A DNA stretch of 64,000 nucleotides from Alligator mississippiensis (Eukaryota; Chordata; Crocodylia; Alligatoridae): assembly GCF_030867095.1 (NCBI RefSeq), contig NC_081824.1, positions 171,996,933-172,060,932 on the forward strand, read 5' to 3'. The translations under genes were made by a program, and so were the position numbers. Below, piece after piece: positions 10,829 to 24,172 of this stretch; position 1 is the first letter of the stretch, and every line of letters begins with the position of its first letter. The notes under the pieces were generated by a model. The model saw only the letters and a list, made by a program, of their open reading frames with translations, was not told the origin of the DNA and made no database searches.

Positions 10829-13415
10829 CTTCCTACTCTGCCATGTATTGGCCACCAGCACCAACTTGTAAAAGGTAAAGAGCAGCTTTTTAGCTTCCAC
10901 TAGAAATCACGTAATATTAAAAAAATACAAAATATTTCATAGAGGGTGGAGACAGTTGTGGCATGGGAGGTTCCTTAAAATGCTCCATTTCATAGTTTTG
11001 TCTAGGCTGGAGATATTAAGCGCACACAGATAAATGGCTAATGCATTTTAAAAAGTGGAAAATTCATCTTAATCTCCTTGGGAAAGCAAGTTTAATATGG
11101 TTTGGATTCCTACAAAAGGGAGGAGGGCATATGTGAATTAATGAGAAAGAAACATCTATGTTAAAACTTTGTCTGCAATGCCCTTAAAAAGCACCAAGGA
11201 TATTTTCTTTTATGATTTTGCATTTTCTGATCAAACCGTCTCTCTTCTTACATTGCTAGTCTTGGAATTGTTTGAATGAAAATTCAAGGGACTGTTTCCA
11301 GCCTGTCTCTATATCCAATGTATCTCTGACAGCATACATAGGTTGCAAACAACTGGGAAAGAATTCCTTCAGGATAGAAGCAGCAGGGTTGCCATAAGAG
11401 TCCTACATAACATCTCTCAAAGACCCAGTGTAGGGAGTGTACTGGAGGGAGGGCCAGAAAAGGTTTACACAGCTGTATTTGGAAGATTTTGAGCTGCTTT
11501 GGGTTATGGAGCATCCATATATGGATGTAAATTAAAGCAACCCACCTGGTGCTCTAATTTATAGTGGCAAACATACAGATCTTCATAGAGCCAAGAATGC
11601 AGGTGTGACAAATAGGTTTGTCTCTGTCCCTGATATAAAACAGTAAAAAACTACAACACCACTGCTTTATCCTGAATAATCATTGCTGTATTATTACGAG
11701 TAACTAATGAAACTAACTCCTGCATTCATCAGAAGCACAGTGTTTTACCACTGTCTTGCATGCTTGAATTTTCACTTTATGGCTTTGCTCTTTCAATACA
11801 CATGATTCAACCCAGTGACTCCTCATTAGCTTATTTTCCACTATTTTGTGGTCAGTCTTTTTAATGTAGTTGGTGCAACATTGGTCAGAGGGAGCAATGA
11901 AATCACACAGAACCATTCAGTGTTTACAGATCTTACTGCCAGTTTTTCATTTATTCTAGGACCAGATGTCACTCACTCGGGATCATAGTTCTACAAGATA
12001 CTGAATGCCCTCAACTCCCACTAACTGCTAAAGAAATCAAGGCCTTCATGTACCTACAAGGATAGGACCCTAGAAGAAATCCCAGAGTGGTCTGAATGAC
12101 ATCTATAACAATTGCATAATCTCAGACGCTAGCTGTGAAGCAGAACCATAGAAGAAAGGCCTCAAAGCTCATAAAATGTAAGAAACTATACAGGCCTTTC
12201 TTTCCCAGCCACTTGTCTTTTAGGGGTAGAATCTGGTATTTCAGGATTGATGTACCTTCTTCATCACAGGACCTGATTCAAACACACTTACTCACTTAAG
12301 TAGCCCCATGAGTAAAAACTACTTGTGTCAGGCCCTTAATGTTGCTGAACCAGAGAACTTGGGTACTGCCCACCTCACATGCAGCACTTTTTGACCACAA
12401 GATCAGGTATGGAGGTTGGATCATGCGAACCAGAGCATATGGAACTACATTTGGGGATTGCCTTTATAGATGAGATTTTACAACAGTACAGTACAGTAAT
12501 ATGGATGTCCCAATGTTTGGGAATGACTGATACAGGATATTCCTATAACACTTGATCTTACTTTAAAGTTTGAATCATGCCTTCCACTAAACTATTTCAC
12601 ACTTTGCTTTGCCAGACCTCCTTCAGCCTTTACAGTTCCTCAGCAGTGGGCTTTCTTATATTTTTTTATATTTTTTTCATGTAAATTATAATCCAGCTTC
12701 ATCACAATTACATCAGCCTCTCCCTAAGCATTTATGTTCCTTCAAAGATAGGTGCTTTGAGAAGAAATCCTGTGCATCTTTCTGCGAAGGAGATGTTCAG
12801 ACCAGCAGCTATACTAGACACTTTATCCTGGCTGACTCAGACTTTGGTTTCCTAGCTATTTTTAAAAGATATGTATGTTTTTTTCCCCTTTGAGCTAATG
12901 ACTGTTAGACATCTCTTCCACTGAAAGTCATTCATGAAAGAGGGAACACATCTCCAGAGTCTTTGGATCATTTAGCCTTTTCATACTGTCATGTGTTTGT
13001 AATAAAGAAAAAAACCCTCATAAACAGAGACAAAAACCCTCTTCTGTTGGGTAGTAAGAGCGATGTGAAGACACAGCTTAAGACTCAGAAAGGTTTTCTT
13101 CCAACAAAGTGTTTCCATACTGTTTTTCAAAGTTACTTTTTCTTGCACCATTTTCTTATTCATAATTAATTAAACAGGCATGTCAGTACTGCTTAATTTT
13201 TCCAATGCAGGCATTAGAATAATAGCATACTTACTTAACTTTGTTGTTATGAAAGCACTTTGCAGCAATATTCCCATAACATCCATGTGGAAGGAGGAAA
13301 TTAATGCAATAGAATCACATTTCAACAAAAGCTGGTTAGGAATTTTTCAACAAAAACATTCTTTTGGTTAGAAAATGCCAATTTGTCCAAACCAAAATTT
13401 TTTGCTGGGAAGAGC
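10829..13415. other. Unique AT-rich DNA
   Basis: No exon, RNA gene or clear repeat recognised. The open frames (11284-11514, 11713-11916, 12609-12893) do not resemble known proteins. Confidence 0.45.
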
Positions 13416-13910
13416 CATAGAATCAGAAATGTAGGGCTGGAAGAAATCCTCCAGTCCATCTCCCTGTATTAAGTCAGAGTAAATCTATGTAGACAGTGTC
13501 TAGCTCATGTTGATATAACATGTTATTTTTTTTCTGGAGGTTGTACAACCAGCCAGTTCTAATGCTCACTTAGTCTCAGGAATGATCATTATTCAGAATT
13601 TTTCCCCCTAATATCTCACTTAAGTTTTCTTTGCTACAGATTAAGCCAGTTCCTTTTTCTCTTTTCTCTAATGGACATGGAGAATAGTCAATCAGTGTTG
13701 ACTTCATCAAAACACTTTGCATGCTGATAGACTGTTATCATGTCCCCCTTCCCCTAATTCTTCTCTTTTCTAGACTAAACAAATTTAGCGGCGTAGATTC
13801 TTCTTCATAGGCCATGTATCCTTAACTCCTTTCATCATTCTTCTTGCTTTCCTTTGGATGCTCTCCAGTTTCTCTACATCTTTCTTGAAATGTGGTGCCC
13901 CTAGTTTCCA
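13416..13910 (-). mobile_element. Old CR1 LINE fragment
   Basis: Minus-strand CR1 with the 3' terminus at 'catagaatcagaaatgtagg'. It extends into the ORF2 C-terminal region: 'ctctccagtttctctacatc' corresponds to the LERVQ-type segment seen intact in the 25-kb copy. It is highly diverged with several gaps and no open frame. It is the same old subfamily as 44316-45845. Confidence 0.8.
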
Positions 13911-16784
13911 TTTTTCTTAAAATATATGTTGCTTTGTAGTTTTTTTAGTTTTAATTCACAATATGTTAAACAAAGACACGGAAACTGTTGAAACAAAAGA
14001 GATTGAAATTTTAAGAATAAAAACAGATTCTTCAGTAGAAAAAGTTAATTATAATAAAAACATAAGTATTAATGATCCAAATCAAAATATTTAAAACTAT
14101 CAAAGCAAAGTATTTCAACTGACACAGACTTTTTGTATTTTGATTTCATTAAAAATATAGGTTTTTGACTTTTTATTGTGACAGGGAAAAGTTTCTGGGA
14201 TAGGAAAACTGTTTTCTACCCCTCTCTAATTTCAAGCTTTATTTCTAGCAATGCAGTCATCTGGTTTACTTCAGGTTTAAGTGGGTTTCTTTCCTGAATG
14301 GACACGAGAGCAGTCTTTATTTGAAAAGCCTGATATCAACATTTCTGCCAAACATAAATTAGTTCCTTGCACAACTCAGCTGAAATCAATGGAACTATAC
14401 CAGGCATTAAGGAGGCCCATTATCTGAGTTGTCTGTTTGTTAGATAAGAGAACTAACAGTCACGTCTGAGTTTTATTCCTGGCTATCCCCTTAATTCTCT
14501 ATCCAGCCTTGAAAAAGTTTCCCAATTTATCTGTTTGCTGCTCTGTAAAATGGGACTAATTCTACACAGTGCTGTAAAGCAGCACTAATCAATGTTGGGA
14601 ATATCCTTATATGAAAGGTGCTGGAAAGGGGCAAAACATTCAGTATTACTTTTCTTCTTTTGCAAAAATGACTGCATGTTTTACAAATCATTTCAATCTG
14701 TGAGTTGAAAACTTTGTGGAAGTGTTTGGCAACACTATATTAACCATAGACATTCTCAGCTTTACAGAAAGCCATTGTCATTCCCAGTTCAAATCTTTTT
14801 TTGGTTGTTTAAAGTGATCAAAAGGCATATTGTGCTGGTACCCTACTGTGAGTCATTCCCACCACAGAACAATCACCCTTTCTTTCCATTTGGGTAGAGA
14901 TATTATAGACCTTGCAAGGGAATGTATTTTTCTTCTCATCCCAAATTTCTCTGCATCAACTAATGAGCTAAAGCAAGTTATGCTGTGGTGGGAGGGCAAA
15001 GGTAAGAGGTTATAATGCATATATGATACTTACCTAGTGTTACCATACTAGTAAGATTACAGCAGTAGTCATCATTTCTGGCAACTTCATCCAAAGGAAT
15101 CACTTATGGGGTAGGAGAAAAATGTGTTAGGTGACAACAAGCTGCCCTGCAAAATACATATGGCAACTCCTATCTGTACCAAAACAAGAGAAAAGCACTC
15201 TCCCAGATACATGTTCTCTATTATCTTTCCACTGAGTTTACTTTCTGGTGAAACCACTGAATTTTAGTCAGTGAAGTGATGATTTCTGTAGCACTGCCTG
15301 TCTTGCACATCAAGAGAATCTAAGTTGCTTCATCTCTGGATTTTCAGTAGCCAACATTTGGTGTTTTGGATCTGAGGGTAGCATCCAATTCCAACCCCTC
15401 ACACCCAAAGTTTAAAGAAAGGACTTTCAGAGCTCAGGTTTTGGCCCAGGTCCCTCTCCTATTGGCTAGCTTACACTGTTGGGGTGTGACTATCCCCCCT
15501 GGATCCAAGAACAGAGCAGAGGAAGCAGAGCTACATGGATGTAGGCTGGCATATCAGGGACGAGCTGGAATTGGTCAACTGCAATGGAATGTGAATAGAC
15601 TCTTGAGAGTTAGTCATAGTACACAGTTTCGAAATCTGTACAGCTCACACTTAAAAAATGGTTGGAGTCTCAGGGTGGGGAAAGTTTTCCCTAATCCTGG
15701 CCTGGAAGACAAACAGAAAAGTTGGAAGAAAGTATGGCTATGCCGGTAAACTTATTTGCTTAATTAAAGCTGGTATAATTGATATCTGCTCAGGTGACTG
15801 AGGAAATTTGTAGTCTTCCTAGTCACCTCCTTCCCAAACACTGATAACACCACATACTGAATGTGATATCGTTGGGTCCCAGTAGGGCAAGCAAAGGGAA
15901 ATATAGAATACAACTGAAAAAAAAGTATTCTAGTGAGGCTATAAGGCCATATAAATCCTTCAGGGGACTTAAGACAGGACCTTTTGTGAGGTGGGGAAAG
16001 TGGTATAAAGCACTGAATTGGGAAAAGATTTCCCAGGCCAGCCAGACTGGAGCCTAGAGCAAACACTGAGTACACTATCTGAAAAGAGATTTCAGCTGGC
16101 AGCTGATATCTGCATTTAGTCACATTTTTTTTAATGTTAATAAGAAATGTTGTTATGTTCCAAAAAGTTCTGACCTTACATGGGTCTTTTTTCTGCCTTG
16201 CCCATGTCATCTTTTCAGCTACTCTTAGGACACCACAAACATAATCTAAGAAAAAAGGAAACATTTGCTTCAATTAACATGATAGGAAGCTACAGTTGTG
16301 TGTCATGTTACCAGAACTGTTAACAAAAACATATGGTGTACATGCCATTACTTTGATATTTAGAATGCATTTGCTATTACTTTAGGTGGCAAAACCCAGT
16401 AAGTATAGGCTATGTGCAATTACCTTGTTAATGATACAAACTGCATTATCAGATAAGTGAGAGCTACTACACCAGACTATTCATACAGTAGACTAAAGTA
16501 ATCCCATTGGAGCACTTTAATTTACAACTAGCATATAGATTAGACACATGCCTAGGTGTTAGTGAAGATTAATTACATCTGAAGTAGGGAAGCAAAGCTA
16601 ATACAGTTTTTCCTTTATCTCAGGTTTTCTCCATTCTGCTGCTACCTTGTAATCTCACTTTGAAACTACTGGAAAATGGAGTAGGCACGGTCCATCTTAT
16701 GGCATCTACTGAAACTACTTCTCCTAGGGAATCACTGTAAAGGTAAGGGGGATGAAAAACAACCAGAGGAAAACCCTACACATA
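13911..16784. other. Unique AT-rich DNA
   Basis: No recognisable gene or transposon end. The two longest frames (15366-15749 plus, 15764-16273 minus) have no domain, no signal peptide of note and no splice context that I could support. Confidence 0.45.
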
Positions 16785-17207
16785 GGGTGCATCTATACGT
16801 GTGTTTTACTGTATAGCTGACTAATTAGCTCTGCAGTAAAGTTAATTTTCTACACGAGCACTGGTATTAGGGAGCAGTAGATTAATTAACTCCACCATAA
16901 GATACTGCTGTTCCTGACAGTGCTATCTTACAAAGGAGTAATTAACTCAGACCAGCACTTTAGCACCCATGTGCCCCAGCCAGCCCCTCTGTCACCTCAT
17001 ACCAGCACCTGGAGCCTGGGGCTGACCCCCCCCTCCCCCCGCCTCTCCCCTCTCCAAGCTCCCTGCCAGCTTGGGGCTGCTCCATCCCAGCTGTAACTGC
17101 TGCAGTCCCAGGCGCACATGAAGATGTTGTGCCTGGGAACAGCTGACTTCAGCACAAATTGCACTGGAGTTTATTCAAGCACACTAATTGCATGTGTAAA
17201 TGTGCCC
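16785..17207. mobile_element. Harbinger-like element with GC-rich core
   Basis: The left end GGGTGCATCTATACGTG and the right end (reverse complement GGGCACATTTACACATGC) are inverted repeats. Flanks are ATA on both sides (16782-16784, 17208-17210), a 3-bp target duplication. The core contains C-rich runs around 17010-17050 and palindromic 'taattaa' words near both arms. No coding. Confidence 0.75.
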
Positions 17208-17425
17208 ATAAGGATTTTAAAAGTGCATAAATTAAAATGTACCATGGAGATGATCTGTGACTTTGTAGGTGAATAATTATAATAAAGCACTTCACTTACT
17301 CAGCACTTTTCATCTGTGTAATTCAAAGCACTTTATACACAGGTGAATATGGATAATTATACTCCTAATGTAGATGGGGAAAGCAGAGTGCAGAATGGTG
17401 CCATAACTAGTTAAAAAGTTACACT

Positions 17426-17660
17426 GGCCACATCTACATGAAATGCTGACTGCCCAGTAGTTACTGCGCAGTCATTTAGTACTTGTATAAACAAATACTA
17501 AATGACTGCAGTAACCAGAGTTACTGTGCAGTAGCATCATTGAACAGGTTTTAGGTGATGCTGACTGTGCAGTAGCTCATTCCTACTGCGTGGTAGTACT
17601 GTGTCACTGTTGTTGCCATGCAATGTTAGTGAGCAGCCAGCCTTGTATGTAGACATGGAC
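17426..17660. mobile_element. Harbinger-like MITE, short subfamily, copy 2
   Basis: Ends GGCCACATCTACATG and (reverse complement) GTCCATGTCTACATAC are inverted. ACT flanks both sides. The interior repeats 'actgcgcagtcatttagtac' and its partner 'actaaatgactgcagtaac', as in the element at 8897. Confidence 0.75.
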
Positions 17661-18903
17661 ACTGACACAAAAATATGAATGATATCTCCTGCATTCAATT
17701 CACATGACTCCGCATGTAGACTGTTCTAGTGTCGCCTCTCCCCTCCCCCCTCGATATTTTAACGTTACAAAAACTGGCTGATTTAGGCCTGGGGATGTAC
17801 ACCATGGACCAAAGTCAGCATTGGCAGACACAGCAGGAATTGAGTTTTCATATGAAAAGAGGAGTATGACCTAGTGTTGCTTCATACTATTCCCACTATT
17901 CCTCTATAACACTCCCTTCCTCGTGCATTTTACAAGCTGCATCCAAAATTGCAAGATTTCTCTTTAAAGATGAATCCCCCAGTTCCAAGAATCTATTTTA
18001 GTCCTAGAATTTATAAAGAGCTGAGGAATACTATCATGTATGGAAGCCATTGTCTCCATCCAACAAAAATACTCCTGACAGGGAAAAACAGATTTGCCTG
18101 AAGGATCCATTATAGGCTGATGTCTGTACTCCAGTTGCTGGCCTCCAGGCTATTTCAATGAACCAGTTCTTCCATAAGTAGAGGAAACCTCTGAAAATGC
18201 CACTTCTGGTAGCAGGACATGGTTTGAAAAACAGAAGATCCCCTCAAGTGGCTCATTCAATGATGTTAGTGTTCCTTCTTCTGCCAGATACATTTACTAT
18301 TAAAAAAAAAGAACTTTTTATGGGGTAAAGAAGCTGTTAGATTATCTCACAACCAAATAAATCTTTAACCGGGCCTGATATTTAGAGGTTAGTTGGAGGC
18401 TTTTAAAAAAAATGCTCATTGTACAGCACTGCAAGTTTCCTTTCTATGTGCATCTTGAGTGTGGTAGAGGAAGCACCAGCTTGAAAATAGCTTAATGTAT
18501 TTGATTCAATTACCATTGAAGTTAAATATTTGACTGTCGCTTTGCAAATGAGTGCTGAGAGAGAAAAAGAGCCAAAGGTATTGCCTTTCTTCAGGACATG
18601 TATAATCAAACAGCTTTACAGCTGGAAAACTGTGTTCCTTAACCAAAAGGTTGTAGCTCCAAGACACCTGCATTACAATCAACAGCAATGTATTTACTTA
18701 GATCAAGGGACTATGCATTTTACAGCAAATTACTCATAGACCTAATTCCTGCAGGAAGACACCTGGTAGCATTTAAAAAGATTTTATTGGGATTGGTTAC
18801 CAGGACATCTAAATTCTGTTGCAACTTCTGCCATTGACATGATGGATGACAGGTAACCTCTGTGCATCTTAGTTTCAATAATCACTGTTGCAAGGCACTC
18901 TCA
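17661..18903. other. Unique DNA
   Basis: No gene or repeat recognised in this stretch. Confidence 0.4.
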
Positions 18904-19171
18904 GGGCCTTGTTACATGGTAATTTTGGGCGGCTAGATTGTCTACACAGTAACACCTTTAAGTAGCTTAAAGCACTCTGATGCAGCTCAAAGTTACGCCA
19001 CTCCAGGGCAGGATTAACTCTTTATGCGCACAACCCAGCTCTTCTTCCATTGTGGTGACCACTCCCCACGGATGTGCCACTCAGACTGAAGGTGTGACTG
19101 CTCCAGACTCCAAGCTAGCACTAAGCTGATCCACGTTAGTGCAGCTCACAGGTTAAGGTGTAACAAGGACC
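18904..19171. mobile_element. Harbinger-like MITE, variant termini
   Basis: The left end GGGCCTTGTTACATGG pairs with the right-end reverse complement GGTCCTTGTTACACC. TCA flanks both sides (18901-18903, 19172-19174). The terminus is related to, but distinct from, the GGGCATGTCTACAC group. The 268-bp interior has no coding. Confidence 0.65.
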
Positions 19172-20231
19172 TCAGAGCCTCTTGCAAAAGGTATTTTGTG
19201 TGCAAAGTCATTCAGTGGTTCTATTCCCTCCTTATTCTATGCCTAGCATAGGCACACACTTCACTGTGGTCTCTAGCTGTTTTTCAGAGGTCATCACTTG
19301 CCCACGTTTAGGATTTCCTAATATAGCTAGAGCAGCAAACCTCCCTGCCAGAAATAAACAAGATTCTAGTGATAAAGCATTTCTTCCCTATTCCAGCATA
19401 AATCAATCCCTTGTATTCCAAACATGTAGAATACTGTAGCAAATGGACTCCTCTGCTGGTATAACAACATCCATATAAGCTAAATTATGTTGAATTCCCA
19501 TGAGAAGCCTCTAATTCAGGAATATAGTAGCCCGAGTTCTAGGATTAAGCTACAGCAAGAGAATTAAACTACTCTGAATGAGGGAATTCCAACCATGCAT
19601 TCATTAAAAGCTGAGTCCAAATTACATAGCCTTATGATGTAGGGACTTCATCCCCACTTCTGTACTTATAGAATAATAGCAAGGATTTCTGCTATAAACC
19701 AAGTGCTCAATGTTTGGAAGTGAAAGAGGTGGCAAACAACCCTAGTGTATTAGTTGATCATCGGCACAACCAAGGCAAAGGTGGGATAGAGCAATGGTTA
19801 GAGGGTCACCAACAAGAGCCTGGGGCAGAATCAAAGGCCAGAAAGCTAGCTATAGGTCAAGAACTGAAGATCCACCCTGGAGTCAGGAAATTGGAAATAA
19901 TATTGGGCAGGAAGCAAAGCAGGAGCTGGATGCAAAAAAAGGCAAGAAACAGGGTGGGAGCTGAAAGCAAAAAAAATGGGCATTAACAGACACTACTCAT
20001 AGTCTGAAAGAGATATATTAGGAAGATGCATTCCAGTCATCTGCTCAGTCCTTTCCTAGTCTGCTAGGGACAGTATATGGCTGCATAGATGATGGTTTTC
20101 CTGTGGCATGTGGCCAAACCCAGTTACTTCATACTGGGGATAAGGTTATACAGCCATCACAATCAGCCTAACTATGAGCCACCATGAAAGATATCAAACA
20201 AAGCACTTCTAGTATAGTTAGGGAAATATTT
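19172..20231. other. Unique DNA with a Gly/Lys/Glu-rich frame
   Basis: The frame 19714-19986 is rich in Lys, Gly, Glu and Gln from a purine-rich low-complexity run ('aggagctggatgcaaaaaaa'). I consider it composition-driven, not a gene. Confidence 0.4.
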
Positions 20232-20485
20232 GGCTCATCTACACATTCATTAATGTGCAGTGGTTACTGTGCATTTAACTTAGTACTTGTATAATCAAGT
20301 ACTAAATAAATGCACAGTAAGCTGAGTTACTGTGTACTAGTGGCGGTAAAAGCCTTTTAAGTATTGCTACTAGACAGTAGCCTAATAATACTGTGCAGTA
20401 GTGTATTAGTACTGTTTGTGCTGTGACATGCTACTGCACAGTATTATTAGGCTACTGCGCTGTAGTGTTTCGTGTAAATGCACCC
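20232..20485. mobile_element. Harbinger-like MITE, short subfamily, copy 3
   Basis: The left GGCTCATCTACACA pairs with right reverse complement GGGTGCATTTACACG, with one base missing on the left. The interior has 'tagtacttgtataatcaagt' and the palindromic 'actgtgcagtag' words of this subfamily. No matching target duplication remains. It directly abuts the LINE fragment at 20492. Confidence 0.7.
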
Positions 20486-20491
20486 AGTAAT

Positions 20492-21059
20492 ACCATATTA
20501 CAAGGCTCTGGTAAAACCTCATCTGGAATACTGTGTACCATTCTGGTCACTCACCGTCTGGAAAGGAATTTATACTGGAACAGGTGCAGAGAAGGGTTAT
20601 TAGGATGATGCAAAAATTGGGAAGTCTACCTTGCGGGGCGGGGCAGAGGTGGGGGGGAGAGAGAGGGAATAAAAAATGAGGAAGAGCTTGGATTGTTAAG
20701 CCTAGGGAAATCAAGACTGCACTCCAGAAGCATATCAGCTAGTGGTAAATGCTGCAGAGAGAGAGAAAAAAGAACTGTTAGTTATAGTTGAAGGAAAATG
20801 CTGGCCAAAGAAAAATGTTTATTAACTGGCCATGAATAAATTTAGGCTGAACATAAAAAATGGTTATCTACCATTAGGGGAATGAGGCATTGGAACAGCT
20901 CCCCGGTAGAAATAGTTGGAAGGAAAAAAATCTAATTATTTTTCATCTGAAAAACTTGATCAGTGTATGAAAGCGACTACATAATACTACTGCCCACAAT
21001 AGCAAGGGACTGGACTTGATGACCCAAGAGGTCTCTTCCAGTCTTGCATTTCTATTTTC
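20492..21059 (+). mobile_element. CR1/L3-like LINE fragment, plus strand
   Basis: In one frame the start translates to a VKPHLEYC-type segment followed by VQRRVIRMM, matching the region after the RT domain of CR1-clade ORF2. The element ends with 'gggactggacttgatgaccc' and 'cttccagtcttgcatttcta', a CR1-clade 3' end. Frames are broken. A purine-rich insertion lies at about 20635-20690. Confidence 0.75.
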
Positions 21060-22615
21060 AGACTCTTCCTCTCCACTTGTTCCACCAGCAGTTCATGTAT
21101 GCCCATGACCCTGACAACTGCAGTGGTTGGCAATCTTTCTGATAGTGCTTTGCAAAAGCAAGATGGCTGATGGAATGAAATGAGAGGACTTATGGGAATC
21201 ATTGTTTGATCTCAAGCCCCAAAGATCCATTGCCTGTGGGTGGTATCCCACAATGTGCAGCATGAAAAATCCCTGAGTTCACCCAGCACAGGATTGGAAC
21301 AACGCTCCAGGGGTTGTGGGACCAGAAGGCCTAACACTTTTTTCCAAACACTGCTGTGCTGCTTGGCTCCAAAGAGAAGAAGCACGATTACTTCAGTCAT
21401 GGCATTGCAGTGTAGTCTGTATGCCTGTGTGCATGAAAGTAGCTGCAGATAAATTATTGAAGATATAAAAAACACCTGGCAAATTGCAAATATAGATGTG
21501 CCCCGTCTCAAATTCTGAGCAGCTGCAGCCAGCTCTCCCTTTTACTACTTCCATAATTTCATCCAGGCACCAGGTTTTGGCTCAGACCTGGCATAAATAA
21601 TTTCTCCCTTACTGGCTGTTCTTAGTCAAAATGTGTGAGAACATATCTTCAGCAAACAAGCAAAAGTTCCTGAATCTCTCTGGTGCTTTTGGTTCCCAGC
21701 ATGAAGGAATCAGGCACGTGTCCCGTAGCAGGAGGGAGCTTTTATCAGTTTGGAGAATGACCTTGTTCGGTTCTATTGAGATAAATTAATTTTCTGTCTA
21801 TCAGTTGAGAAGATTATATTACCAGTGAGTGCTTATGGGAACCTATACTCCAGCATGCCTGGGAAGCAACAGTAGTGAAGACATGAAAGTTACTTCATGG
21901 AAGAAGGTGAGCTGGCTCGATAGAATAGTGTGGTACCTTTGGGGGGCTTGCCACCCTGGCACCTGGGTTGGACCACAGGGGGTGGAGAGGGACACCATCT
22001 GCCAGCTCTTTCCTGGCCCCACCTCACCTCTAGTCTCTCACCTACCACAATTTTGATGTTATTTTGCTTGTTTTTGGAGGAGGCAGTCCCTAGGGCTGGG
22101 AGTAACCAGGCTAGCCTCCTTGGCAGCAGCCCCTCCTGAAGCTCCAGATATATTTTTTTACTTTAATATTCTTGGATTCACATTTTTAGAAGTCATTGAG
22201 CAGGAGACAGATGAGTGCTACATTTATGAATGGTCTTGCACCCAAAACCAGAGATCCTTGGTTAATAAACTAGTTTCTGTGATATTGAATTATTGTTCTC
22301 TCTAGGTAGGACTTAATTTTAAATAATTAACACTGGAGGATGGAACCTGTGACCTGAGTTTTGTGGATGGAAAGAGATTTACAGTAACTACTCTATCTAG
22401 CATTTTACAGACTTTCAGTTTTCCAAAGCAGGCCCATAGCATCTTGTTTCAAGTGGATCTTCTCATTAAAAAAAAATGGAAATTAAAATGCTGTACCTTC
22501 ATTCTCTTTCTGTGCAACTGTCCATCTTATGGGAAAAAAGGCATAAGGTATTATTTCCATCTTATAGGAAAAGAGACAACAGTTTCTGTCTAGTACATCT
22601 GATAGTCCTGCTTAT
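21060..22615. other. Unrecognised DNA
   Basis: No coding exon or repeat boundary supported. The open frames 21212-21511 and 21829-22056 show no family resemblance. Confidence 0.4.
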
Positions 22616-23200
22616 CAGGGATGTGTAAAATTTCACCAGGAGTTTTGTTTTAAAGCTGTTTCAATGTGTTTTGAGCAAAAGGCTTTGAAACAGCTTTGAA
22701 AATGAAATGAGGGCACTCAAAACATTTCGAGTTTCAAAGCAAGGTTTACTTGGCTTCAGCGCTGGTCCCAGGTGGCAGCAGCAGAGGCAGCCTCCTTTGA
22801 TCCAGCACACAGATTTGGGGGCTTGCACCCCCAGGAGGGCTGCAGGGCTGTGCTGGACTCCTCCCAGGGGTGCAAGCCCTGGATCTGTGTGCTGGATCAG
22901 AGGAGGCTGCCTCTGCCAGCAAGTGTCTGGAGTTGTGTTTTGAACAATTTGAGGTGCAGTTTCACAGAAACCCCTGCACCCATCTCCTTGAAACTTGGCA
23001 GTCTTCATGCCCTCTGAGGAGGCTACAATCCCTGCAGTTTTCATCCCAAATCAAGCAAGAAATGACAAAGTTTTAAGCATTTCATGATTCCCCATTATAG
23101 CCTATGAGCGGAAGATCAAAACACGTCGAAACAGCAAAACAGTTTCGATGAAACTGGGACAGTGCTTCAAAATGAAATGATGATGTTTTGCATAGCCCTA
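22616..23200. mobile_element. hAT non-autonomous element with a large central hairpin
   Basis: The left end CAGGGATGTGTAAAATTT and the right-end reverse complement TAGGGCTATGCAAAACATC are inverted. The flanking octamers CTGCTTAT (22608-22615) and CTACTTAT (23201-23208) match at 7 of 8, a clear hAT target duplication. The core has two complementary arms of about 50 bases (22781-22831 and 22867-22916) with few mismatches around a loop of about 35 bases. Frames across it are palindrome artefacts. Confidence 0.88.
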
Positions 23201-24172
23201 CTACTTATAATCCCACAGAGGGCTTCAAAGCCACAATAGGACCACTGCAGCAAATAGCCTAGCAACCACAGCACAAGACATAAAGGCATTTTTTTACAAG
23301 TGCCTTCACTGAAAAGTGCTCAGTATGGATAAAACTTGATGGTGTCTTTTTTTTTTTTTAAAGGGGTTTTACTTAAATTACATTTTTTGTTGAAATTAAA
23401 TTCATTTATTTAAAATATAAAACTATTTAAAATTAAATTTGAAATTAAAACTGCCCATATTAAGGCACCACAAACTTACTATGATCTGTTAAAATCATTT
23501 AAGTTAAATAATAGCATTCAAGACATACATCTTTGCTGCTAAAACTTTTTTAACACATTTATTAAACTACTGAACACTGCTAGTTAGGTACCAGGAATCA
23601 GAGTCTGTTGCAGTGCTATGTCAAGTGTAGCAGCAACACAGCCATGGCTGCTTCTGCAGGTGCAGTAAGAATATTTTATTTATTTCGGTTTATTCAATGA
23701 GTTCTGGTCAATGATTCTTTTAAAGTTAAAAAACTGATTGACAGCTGAAAAAGTAGAAAGGCCTGTTTTCCTCTTTCAGTCTATGAATTAAAACTAAGCA
23801 TAAAAGGATTTGAATTTGCTGGTTTTACAGCTCTGAAGGACAGTGACCAGAAGCAATCCAATCAGTTCACTAACTACAGGTAATACTTCCTTTATTTAAT
23901 CACTTGGTTTGTTTTAAATGCAAAACATGCTTTGATAATTTTACTCTTTCTTTCTTATCGATCTAGGACAAGTGCGGTAGTTTCCATCAACTAATTAAAA
24001 ATGTTGTTTGTGTGTATTTTAATTTAATTCCAATTTCCATGCAATGTAAATAAGCAAAGAATCATTTACTATTCCCCACATATTAAAGTGCAATCATTAA
24101 GAATCTGAGTAAATATGTGTTATGTTCATAAACTATTTAAATAAATGTGTGTACATGACCAGTATCCTCCTA
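23201..24172. other. AT-rich DNA
   Basis: No gene seen. The stretch 23340-23470 is very AT-rich, with a T-run and repeated 'aaattaaa' words. Confidence 0.4.

Noticed and set aside
10276..10837. Possible complete hAT bounded by TTCCTACT octamers
   Set aside because: The octamer repeats exactly, but the left terminus does not match the right one well and the left flank resembles an unrelated repeat at 38759.
15764..16273. 169-codon minus-strand frame
   Set aside because: No domain, no start context of note and no splice evidence. AT-rich DNA of this length can hold such a frame by chance.
19714..19986. Lys/Glu/Gly-rich frame as a small basic protein
   Set aside because: Purine-rich low-complexity DNA; no homology recognised.
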